A DNA stretch of 64,000 nt from assembly GCA_028281005.1 (NCBI GenBank), contig JANQKS010000068.1, positions 42,899 through 106,898 on the forward strand, read 5' to 3'. Position 1 is the stretch's first letter. Each line of letters opens with the position of its first letter. Shown in pieces: positions 34,801 to 44,000 of this stretch. The translations under genes were made by a program, and so were the position numbers. The stretch is from Pseudomonadales bacterium. Lineage in GTDB: Bacteria > Pseudomonadota > Gammaproteobacteria > Pseudomonadales > Azotimanducaceae. The notes under the pieces were generated by a model. That model saw nothing but the letters and a program-made list of their open reading frames with translations. It made no database searches and was not told the DNA's origin.

Positions 34801-35475
34801 ATGCGAAACGTTTTAGTGCTTTTGTTGTGTGGGTGTCTGATGGTGTCGTTAGCACACGGTCAGGAGACTTCGCCGGTGGAAGACCTTGGCGAGGGAAGAG
34901 TGCGTGTCGGCAATATCGAAATTGACACCCGGCAAGGCAGTTTTACGGTCTCCGGCATGGTGATTTTGCAGGACAAGATCGATGCGCCGATGGAGTTTAT
35001 AGCGGTGACCAAGGGTGGCGTTAAAAGTTATGAAGCGATTATCGAACTCGACACCTCCGCCATCGATTTCAATTTGGCCTGTATTTTGATTGGTTTAGAT
35101 GAAGCCAACGCCACGCGGCCCCAGTATCACTTCGACCCAGCAGAAACGTTAGGAGATCCCGTCAGCATGACGGTAGCGTTTGAAATCGAAAGCGATCAGG
35201 GGCGCGAGCAGGCGGTGGTACCCGTCGAATCGCTTCTTGCAGGTGAGGACACGGTGGGTAGCCATCAGTGGGTGTATACCGGATCTTCCTTTTATCCCAA
35301 TGGGGATTACCTCGCGGAAGGGGTGGGTACGTTGGTCGGTTTTGTGCACGATCCGGAAAGTATCATCCAACATCGGCGTGGCTTGGGGTTGGGGGATTAC
35401 GGCGCGGTAGTTCTTAACGCTGAAGTAGTCCCGCCTGGGCAAACGCCCGTGGTGTTTACGTTGCAGCGGGATTAA
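34801..35475 (+). CDS. YdjY-domain exported protein
   Basis: A 224-residue protein with signal peptide VLVLLLCGCLMVSLAHG. The domain starts at VRVGNIEIDTRQGSFTVSGM and has TKGGVKSYEAII, followed by GSSFYPNGDYLAEG. This pattern matches the YdjY family of uncharacterised periplasmic proteins. It has GATGAGGAG just upstream and follows the methyltransferase gene by 8 bp. A weak terminator-like AACCGTCGGTT plus T run begins at its stop. Function unknown. Confidence 0.75.
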   Translation: MRNVLVLLLCGCLMVSLAHGQETSPVEDLGEGRVRVGNIEIDTRQGSFTVSGMVILQDKIDAPMEFIAVTKGGVKSYEAIIELDTSAIDFNLACILIGLDEANATRPQYHFDPAETLGDPVSMTVAFEIESDQGREQAVVPVESLLAGEDTVGSHQWVYTGSSFYPNGDYLAEGVGTLVGFVHDPESIIQHRRGLGLGDYGAVVLNAEVVPPGQTPVVFTLQRD

Positions 35476-35569
35476 CCGTCGGTTTTTTTTACACCGGGCT
35501 GTTCCGGCGCTCCGGAATAAAACCCGAGAAAAATCAACAAGTTGGGTTAGCTATGGGGTTGGGCAGGAT

Positions 35570-35577
35570 CTGTACAG
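35570..35577. promoter_or_regulatory. CTGTACAG palindrome upstream of the PEP-CTERM gene
   Basis: The perfect palindrome CTGTACAG is flanked by GGGCAGG and CCTGTCC half-repeats with one mismatch. Its centre is about 113 bp upstream of the sigma-54 transcription start predicted from the site at 35660. The position and symmetry suit an activator site. It also occurs upstream of the 21-kb operon. Confidence 0.4.
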
Positions 35578-35659
35578 CCTGTCCAATTTTCTAACACTTG
35601 GCTTTTCGATTGGACTCGGCGCTCAGCTAACTTACTGATTTTATTCGGCTTGTTCCTCG

Positions 35660-35676
35660 TTGGCTTGAATTTTGCT
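35660..35676 (+). promoter_or_regulatory. Sigma-54 promoter of the PEP-CTERM gene
   Basis: TTGGCTTG-AATT-TTGCT matches the consensus YTGGCACG-N4-TTGCW at all positions except two of the central ACG. GG is at 35662-35663 and GC at 35674-35675. The predicted transcript starts near 35687, about 120 bp before the gene. The 329-bp region 35476-35804 contains no gene; it holds this promoter and the CTGTACAG site. Confidence 0.7.
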
Positions 35677-35804
35677 TCCTGTCAAGGTGTTCAGAGTGAT
35701 CTCTCGAAGGAGCGAGGCCTGTTTACAAAGTGTTCATACGCAGCACATGGATGAGCAGGTAGATTGCTAAAGGTTTGCGTTATCAGCAAAGGGGGTAACG
35801 AGAG

Positions 35805-36620
35805 GTGAAGTACGTTATGTCTTTGGGGAAATTACTTGGCGTCATGATGGTCTTGTGGGCGATGTCCCTGCAGCCGGTCTTGGCCGCACCCGTTCTTTAT
35901 GATTGGGGCGTCAATCTAGATGGCACTTCCTATTGCGGAGACGGAACGGGATTGTGCGATCAAGACACTTTCTTAGGACTGACTCCTGCTGAAATACTGC
36001 CGGCGGGAGTTGATTCATCACTGTTTGATTTTAACACCGGTTTGGGCAGCATCTCTGTCGACGTGGCCGGCGCAGGGGCGCACTACGTTTCGTTATTTGT
36101 CGACCATGAAGTTGACCAGTTTACCAACACATTCTTCAACGAGACTGGCGCTGCTCTCGGCACACCTGTATTGAACGCGGTCTCTGAACAAAGATGGGAA
36201 ATTGACGAGCCTGGGTTTGGGTCTCCGGCGCTGGGTACAGCTGGCCTACCTTATACAGGCGACATTTTCTTCAACTTTCTCGATTCCGATGAGTCCTTGT
36301 CGTTCGTGGACAACGATATTTTCTATGATTTTTTTGAGGACCAATTCCTCGATCCACCAATTGATGATGTGTCAATGGCTCTGGATTGGAGCTTCCTGTT
36401 AGGTGTGGATGAAGTCGCAAGCATTGTGTTTACGGTATCCGATGTCGACCCAGGTGATGGGGTTTTGCGCCTAGCGCAGACCGATGAGGAATCAGGCGCC
36501 TCGCTGTATTTCTACAGCTCACTTAACATCGGCCCGATTGCAGTGCCTGAGCCCGGCACACTTTCTCTACTGCTACTTGGCCTAGGTGGCCTAGCGCTTC
36601 GTCGCAAACAAGCCGGCTAA
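35805..36620 (+). CDS. PEP-CTERM sorting-domain protein
   Basis: A 271-residue exported protein. A GTG at 35805 or, slightly better placed behind AGAGG, the ATG at 35817 begins a signal peptide ending QPVLAA. The mature part is acidic (many Asp/Phe repeats) with no known catalytic domain. The C terminus has the PEP-CTERM signal: VPEPGTLSLL, a hydrophobic stretch and an Arg-rich end (ALRRKQAG). Such proteins are processed by exosortase and reach the surface or exopolysaccharide. No exosortase gene is in the window. Its 3' end overlaps the convergent VTT gene by 4 bp. Confidence 0.88.
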   Translation: MKYVMSLGKLLGVMMVLWAMSLQPVLAAPVLYDWGVNLDGTSYCGDGTGLCDQDTFLGLTPAEILPAGVDSSLFDFNTGLGSISVDVAGAGAHYVSLFVDHEVDQFTNTFFNETGAALGTPVLNAVSEQRWEIDEPGFGSPALGTAGLPYTGDIFFNFLDSDESLSFVDNDIFYDFFEDQFLDPPIDDVSMALDWSFLLGVDEVASIVFTVSDVDPGDGVLRLAQTDEESGASLYFYSSLNIGPIAVPEPGTLSLLLLGLGGLALRRKQAG

Positions 36621-37207
36621 CGACCCAGAAGCCACCGCCACAACCACCAACCAATTGCCGGGATTGCCAACATAACGACAATGCCATAGGTGGCGGTCGA
36701 TGCAGCGATCAGCAATGCGCCGTTGGCGGCTAACAAAAGCGTATACACACCATTACCCACCAAACAGGCAGCGCAAACCAACAAAAATGGTTGCCGCGCT
36801 GCACCTGCAGTGATTGTCAGCGCCTCGGCGAGAACGGGTACCGGCCTGGATAACATAAGCGCCAACACAGCTGGAGTCTCGTTGACTTTGGGTGCCCACC
36901 GTTGTGGCCACAAACGGCCCAAGGCATAACCCACCATATTACCGACGGTGAGCCCAAGCCACGCTGCGAGCCAACCTTCGAGTAAACCCACGCGCGCTCC
37001 CAGCATGGTGATCATGATGCTGCTGGGTACGGGCAACAAAACATCCACGGCTAACAAACCGGCACCAACCAAGGCGAACGCCAGGTCGTTGTCTTGGGAC
37101 GCACTGAGCCACTGCTCCCCGGGCAGCTCACCAATCACCACAAAGGGAATAATCGGAATAAGCAGAGTGCCTACCAGCACAATCAGAAGGCGCCGTAAAT
37201 TGTTCAT
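36617..37207 (-). CDS. VTT/DedA-like membrane protein
   Basis: A 196-residue polytopic protein from the ATG at 37207; an alternative ATG is at 37261. It has about five helices and the central segment GARVGLLEGWLAAWLGLTVG then NMVGYALGRLWPQRW, typical of the VTT (SNARE-associated) family. Family members are implicated in lipid scrambling or envelope maintenance. It converges on the PEP-CTERM gene; no other link is evident. Confidence 0.65.
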   Translation of the reverse strand: MNNLRRLLIVLVGTLLIPIIPFVVIGELPGEQWLSASQDNDLAFALVGAGLLAVDVLLPVPSSIMITMLGARVGLLEGWLAAWLGLTVGNMVGYALGRLWPQRWAPKVNETPAVLALMLSRPVPVLAEALTITAGAARQPFLLVCAACLVGNGVYTLLLAANGALLIAASTATYGIVVMLAIPAIGWWLWRWLLGR

Positions 37208-37288
37208 GGCGGCGAAGCCTAGCAATTGTTTCGGGAAATTGCCCTGCGCCTGGCTAAACATGCGAAGGGTGTTAAGAAAACGTACACC

Positions 37289-37296
37289 CTGTACAG
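37289..37296. promoter_or_regulatory. CTGTACAG palindrome upstream of the 21-kb operon
   Basis: The perfect palindrome CTGTACAG lies about 208 bp upstream of the transcription start predicted from the sigma-54 site at 37474. The same 8-mer is present upstream of the PEP-CTERM gene. A copy in each of two ~300-bp regulatory regions is unlikely by chance. Confidence 0.4.
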
Positions 37297-37473
37297 AAAG
37301 CGCACATCTCGCAAATAGGAGGCCAAGCCCTGAGAAAACAAGGGGTTACACATGGTTGGTAAATTGTGCCGACAGTTCGCAGCTGCGGCGGGGTGTCAGA
37401 ACATTTAACACATGGTCATCGAGCATGTCTTCGGTTAGTGGCTAAGTGACTGATTATTATAGGAATAATTCTA

Positions 37474-37490
37474 TAGGCCCGATATTTGCA
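37474..37490 (+). promoter_or_regulatory. Sigma-54 promoter of the lipoprotein-RHS-PKD operon
   Basis: TAGGCCCG-ATAT-TTGCA matches TGGCACG-N4-TTGCA except at two positions. GG (37476-37477) and GC (37488-37489) are exactly 10 bp apart. Transcription should start near 37501, giving a leader of about 76 nt before the GTG at 37577. The region 37208-37576 holds no gene. Besides this site it has the CTGTACAG palindrome and an imperfect inverted repeat around 37459-37475. Confidence 0.7.
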
Positions 37491-37576
37491 GACTTTCCTG
37501 TCGGGTAAAAGCGTGCCCGCGCAGTTGACTGAAAGGATTAGCCAGGCGCGCGCTTTCACATCTAGGGGGAACTACA

Positions 37577-38008
37577 GTGGATCTCGTCGCAGTACCAAAC
37601 GATTCCACAGCACCGGCCCTGCGGGGTGCCGGATGGCGTGTTCGGCCCCGTATTTCTCATCTTCTCTGCGTATGTGCGTTAACTACCTTGTTGCTTGGCA
37701 TGACAGGCTGTGGTTCTGAACCCAAACCACCGCCGCCAGATCCTGCCATGGACAACGCGCCTGCCCCGGTTACCACTGAGCAACCCCCTGCTCAAACGGT
37801 TCAAGCGCCGCAGCCCGAACCCCCCAAGGGTCCGCGACGCAAAGACGGGCAGATCTTCTTTCCGCAGACGGGATGGGTAGAAGAAGCAGCCTTCTGGGAC
37901 ATGTATGAAAACCGCCCAGAAGAGATTCCCGATGACATCGATTTATACGCCGCGCATGAGCTTAAGCAAGAGTACTTGCGCGAAATAAGTAATCCAGGCG
38001 AAACGTAA
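37577..38008 (+). CDS. Proline-rich lipoprotein, first gene of the giant operon
   Basis: A 143-residue protein with a GTG start behind AGGGGG. A long N-terminal region leads to a lipobox LLGMTGC. The mature part is Pro/Gln-rich (EPKPPPPDPAMDNAPAPV) and then acidic with FFPQTGWVEEAAFWDMYENR. No family recognised. Its stop codon shares a base with the ATG of the RHS gene (TAATG), so translation is coupled. It may anchor or chaperone the RHS/PKD proteins at the envelope. Confidence 0.65.
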   Translation: MDLVAVPNDSTAPALRGAGWRVRPRISHLLCVCALTTLLLGMTGCGSEPKPPPPDPAMDNAPAPVTTEQPPAQTVQAPQPEPPKGPRRKDGQIFFPQTGWVEEAAFWDMYENRPEEIPDDIDLYAAHELKQEYLREISNPGET

Positions 38009-41000
38009 TGCAGAATCAGAATGTAAGCTCCGTTTATCTACAGGGATTCAGGAAGCCCGGCTACAAGCTCAACGTATTGAGCTGGGCGTTGGCGGTAGCC
38101 TTGATCCAACCTTGGGGCCTGATGGGTGTGGCGCACGCCGCCTATGTAGAAGAAACGTCTCTGAATATGCCGGTGGACGCGGCCAACTCTTACGCATTTG
38201 ATGCGGCTGACGTGAACGGCGACGGCATTTCCGATCTGCTGGTGGCTAACCGCGGACAAAGCAGTTTGTTGGTCAGTAACGGTACCGGCGGTTTTGCCGA
38301 TGAAACCGCGGCACGTCTGCCGCTGGCGCTGTATACCACGCTGGATGGGGCTTTCATCGATGCGGATGGCGTTAATGGCCTCGATCTGTTGCTGGTGGGT
38401 GAAGGTCAAAACCGCCTGTTGATAAATGATGGCGCAGGGCTTTTTGTCGATGAAACCACGGCACGCCTGCCTGAAGGCCTGGGTACCAGTCTGTCAGTGG
38501 CAGTAGGGGATTTGGACGGTGATGGGGACGTCGACGCGGTCATCGGCAACCGCGCTTCCGCCAATCAGATTCTAATCAACAACGGCGCCGGTGTGTTCAC
38601 CGATGAATCTGCTGCACGTTTGGCTGCAGATACTGATTTCACCTACGGCGTGGCCCTGGGGGATGCGAACAGTGACGGTGCCCCGGATATCTTCTTTGCC
38701 AACTTTTCCGGCCAAAACCGGCTCCATACTAACAATTTCCTTGGGGTGTTTGCCGATGTCACCGCCTCAAATCTACCAGTGGCAGTGGGTAACTCCGGGG
38801 ACGCTGCCTTCTTGGACGTTGACGGGGATGGTGATCAGGACATAGCCATTGCTGATGGTGCAGCGGGTGTCAGCTTGTTAATAAACGCCGGCGGGGCGTA
38901 CAGCGATGCTCCGGCTGGTCAAGTTGCGACGCTGAGTGCGTTTGCAGTGCGGGTCGATGCGGGTGACATCAATTTTGACGGCAGCCCGGACATACTGGTC
39001 AGCTCTTTAGGCCAGGACAGTGTGTTGCTCAACGATGGCACCGGCAACTTAGCGGATGCCACCGCAACGGAAATGCCCGTGGATGAGCGGCGCACCTTTG
39101 GGGTAGAGCTGCTTGACGCTGATGCGGACTTAGACCTGGACTTTGTCGCTGCCAGCCCGGGTGATCAAAATCGCTACTACGAAAATGCCATTGCCGCGCC
39201 ACGCGTGGAACTGGGCGTCTCCCCAAGTTATATCGAAGTAACCGATACGGTCTCAATCAGCGTTAATGCGTTTGATGAAGACGGTGTTGCCAGCACAACG
39301 GTAGAAGTTGTGCAGCCGGGTGGCTCAACAACACCGGCACCCACAGACCTCGGTGGCGGACAGTACGAATACGTACCCAGCATTGTTGGGGTACACACGG
39401 TGAACGTCACCTCCGAAGACACGTTGGGTAACAGTGTGGTGCGCTCGGTGGAATTTTTAGCGCAGCAAAATGACATCACCAATCCCACTGTCACTACTCT
39501 AACTATTTCCGACAATCCCATTATTCAAGGGCAGAGCACAACGTTTACCGTTACAGCCACGGATGATCGCGGGGTAGTTGATCTTCGGCTCACCGTGGGA
39601 GGAGTTGACGTACCGCTAAATGCGGCAGGGCAGGCCACGTACGCCCCGGTTGCTACCGGGTCCCTGGCTGTGGTGGCAGAAGCGGAAGATGCCGCCGGTA
39701 ACATTGGCCAGGCATCGGATACCTTAGTAGTCAATCCTGATGGGGATGATCCCGTGGTCACCCTATCCGCCACGCCGGATCCCATCGACATCACCAACCC
39801 AATTGCGATTAATGCCACCGCCACAGACAACATTGCCGTGGCCAGTTTTGCGGTAACCGTGACGGGGCCTGCAGGTGGACCGGTTGATGAACCGATAGAC
39901 TTGGATGGTGCTGGCGATGGCAGTTATACACCGTTTATCCCGGGTACCTATACGTTCACGGCCACTGCTGAAGACCCGGCAGGCAACACAACTTCTGAGA
40001 CTGCCACGGTAGAGGCCCAAGGCATCCCCGACAACGAAAATCCCGTAGTGAACCTCGTTGTCTCTCCGGCAGCGACGATTCCTGGCGGCAGTGTCACTTT
40101 GACGGTGGAAGCCACCGACAACATCATCGTGCTGAACCGCATGCTAGAAATTAACGGCATTCCCCAAGCGCTGGATGAGAATTTCCAAACCACATTCTCG
40201 CCGCCGTCCCTGGGTGCGTATACCGCAACCGCGTCTGCCTCCGACCCGACTGGTAACGTAGGCACCGACACTGCCATCTTCAATGCGGTAGATCCGAGTA
40301 CGGATACGGCACCGCCTACCGTCGACATTACAGCACCTGTCCAAGGTGCTGAGATAGCGGGCACCACGGTCTTTGTTGGCACCGCAACCGATTTGACGCT
40401 GGTGGGTTATGAGTTGGCTTACCGTCCATCTGGCAGTGGCTCGGGGTTTACCGTTTTCGCGACCGGTAACCAGGTCGTGGAAGATGGTCCCTTGGGCGAG
40501 TTAGATACCTCAGTGCTGGAAAATGGGTTGGTTGATATTCAACTCACCGCAACCGACATTAATGGTCTCTCCAGCTCGGTGGTTGTCACCTATTCAGCGG
40601 ACGGCGGATTTAAGCCGGGTATCTTCACCATTGAATTTACCGATCTCACCATTCCGATCTCCGGTATCCCGATTACGGTTTATCGCGAGTACGACTCACG
40701 CCGCAGGGCGCAGAGCCAAGACTTCGGTAATGGCTGGAAAATACGTGTGACCCAAGATGCCACCTATGTTAACAACCGTCAGCTCGGTGAAGGTTGGTTT
40801 GTGGCGCGTGGCGGCGGTTTCCTCAACCCACCGTGTAGTACGGCGAATGAGACCTCTTATCACGTCACTGAAATTCGCTTCTCGGATACCGAGTTTTATC
40901 GTTTTGCGACCACCGCGGAGTTCTTTGGTTTCAGTAGCGCCGTCAGCGGTGGCTGCTCTGGGCAGGCCGGTTTCACACAGGTTGGAGGGGTGCCGGGAGC

Positions 41001-44000
41001 GACGCTAGACATCATCGGCTCGACTGAGGTGTTCTGGCTGAACGGTTCTAACTCTTTGACCTATGATTTCTTGGATCCGCGCTTTGGCCTGGTTTGGAAC
41101 CCGAGCGATGTTCGTCTCACCACCATCGACGGTCGTGAGTATGACCTTAACTTGACCCAGGGTTTGACCCGTATAGGTGATCAAAACGGCAATTCGGTGT
41201 TCATTAACAACAACGGTGTGGTGCACTCCAGCGGTAATTCTATCTCTTTCATTCGCGATGGTGCGGGGCGCATCACACGCATCACTGATCCGCTTGGGCA
41301 AACCTTAAACTACACCTACAACGGCGATGGCAACTTAGCCACGTCTGGTGATCGCAACGGCAATGTGACGAGTTATACCTACATCGCCGATAACTTTTTA
41401 ACGGAGATCAACGATCCGTTGGGTAACACCCCGCTGCGCAATGAGTACGATGCCGAGGGTCGATTAATTGCCCAGATTGACGCGGACGGTAATCGCAGTG
41501 AATACGACAGGGACGTTGAGGCAGGCACTGAAACCGTCACAGATCGCGACGGTGCGGTCAGCATCTTCCAGTACGACGATCAGGGTAATCTGCAAACCGC
41601 CAACGTGGGTGGCCTGAGCAACACCTATACCTATGATGATCGCGGCAACCGGCTTACTGAAACCGATGCCTTAGGGAATACAACCACCTTCACCTACAAC
41701 GCCAGCGATCAGCCGACATCGGAGACCGACGCGCTAGGCAACACCACCAGTTATACCTATTCCGGTGGTGGCGATTTAACAGGCATGACAGATGCCAACG
41801 GTGCAGAATTGAACTTCACCTACGACGCCAGCGGCAATGTGCTGTCGCAAACCGATGCCGACAGCAACGTCGTGCAGGCTTTTGTTGTCGATGGCGCGGG
41901 TAATCCGACCCAAGTGACGACAGCCGGAGGGGTAACCGATCTGGTCTACGATGCCGACGGCAATGTAACGGAGAAAACGCTGCCGAACGGGGCTTTGGTG
42001 GAATACACCTATGATGCCATTGGCCGGCGCACCAGTGACTCCTTCACCCGTACCGACGGATCCGGTGGCACAGTGGTTGATGTCACGACGTACGACTACG
42101 ACGGCAACGGCAATCTTATTGAAGTTGTTGATGCGCTCGGTGGCGTCACTGAGTATCTGTACGACGCCAAGAACCGTCGCGTGGAAATGACAGACCCGCT
42201 TGGTCGCGTCACGGAGTACACCTACGACAGTCGCGACAACCTTACGCGCATCGATTACCCGGATGCCACCTTTGAGCTATTCGGCTTTGATCAGAAAGAC
42301 CGCATGACCGCGGCAACCGATACCGCCGGCCGTACGCGTTTCTTCGACTACGATGCCAATGACAACATCGTGCGCGTGATATTGCCTGACGGCGCGACCA
42401 CCCTGGCGACGTATGACGCAGCAAACCGCCGTAGTAGTGCAACCGATGCCTTGGGGAATACCACCTCATATGCATACGATGCGGTTGGTCGCTTGCTCAC
42501 TGAGACGGACAAGTTAGGTAACGAAACCACCTACACCTATACCAACAATCTGATTAAGCCGGAAACCGTGACCGACCCGCTCGGCGAGGTAACAAGCTAT
42601 CAGTACGACACCGCCATGATGTTCACCGAGTACCAGACGCAGGTGACACACCCGGACGGTGCTACTGAGCAGCAAACCTGGGGTGCAAACTCTCGGGTGG
42701 CTTCGAAAACAGACGAGCTTGGCAACACTACGTCTTATACATATGACGGCGTAGGGAACCTGCTCACGGTGACCGATGCCTTGGGTAATGTAACCACGTA
42801 TACCTATGACGAACGTGGCAACCGTACCAGTCATACCATCGACGGGCGTACTACCACCTACACCTATGATGCCGTGGGTAATCTGCTGACACGCACGTTG
42901 CCGGAAGGAGAAAGTGAATCGTTTACCTACGATCTGGTCGGCAATATGTTGACCCACACCAACTTTAATGGGGTGGTCACCACACACACATACGATGACC
43001 GTGATCGTCTGGCGACAAGAACGTTTGTGGGCGGTCTAGGGGAGACGTTCGACTACGATGACGCTGGCAATCTCACCTCGGTCAGTCAAACCCTGGGTGC
43101 TTCGACGGTCACGTCGACCTTCACTTACGACACGCGTGATCGCCTGGCGACAGCCACGGATCCAAACGGACGCACCATTACCTACGGCTATGATCTGGCG
43201 GGTAACCGGACTTCCGTGCAAAGCCCGGGCGGCAGCAGCACGTATACCTTTGATGCCATGGGCCGGGTGCTGACAGTGACCGATCCATCCACGGCCGTCA
43301 TCACCTACGGTTATGACGACAACGGCAACGTGACCGACATTACCTATCCCAACGGTACCAATGCCGATCTGACCTACGACAGTCGCAATCGAACCGTTCG
43401 TGTACGTCATCTCGACGGGGCCACGGTGTTGGCGGATTACCAATACACCTTGGATTTGGCCGGCAATCGCACGCAAATTGCGGAGGCGGCGGGCCGCACT
43501 TTGGACTTCAGCTACGATGCCTTACATCAGTTGATCGGCGTGATTGAAGATCCAGGTGGTGCCAACATTGCGTCGAACTACAGTTATGACGCGGCCGGTA
43601 ACGTGCTCACCATCGAAATCCCCGGCTCCAACATTACCGCGACCTACGACCTCAACGACCGTCTGTTGACGGCTGGCGGCCGGACCTACGGCTATGACAA
43701 CAACGGAAACCTGACCAGTATCACCGACGGTCCTGACGTTACGACCTTTGTTTACGATGAGCGTAACCGCCTGGTTAGCCGTACCGAAGCCTCAGGTACT
43801 GTTACCGAGTTTGGGTATGACTTTACCGGTAATCGCATTAGCCGCACGGTCAATGGCGTCACAACAGAGTATGTGGTGGATGCTAACTCGCCCAACGGCG
43901 TGTCTAAGGTGTTGGAAGAACGCTCCGGCGCCGGCGCGCTGCAGGCGCAATTTGCGCATGGCCACGGTGTCGTGAGTATGGACCGCGGCGGTACTGATTC

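Noticed and set aside
35475..35500. Strong intrinsic terminator after the YdjY-like gene
   Set aside because: The stem AACC/GGTT is only 4 bp; the T run is present but the hairpin is too weak to call with confidence.
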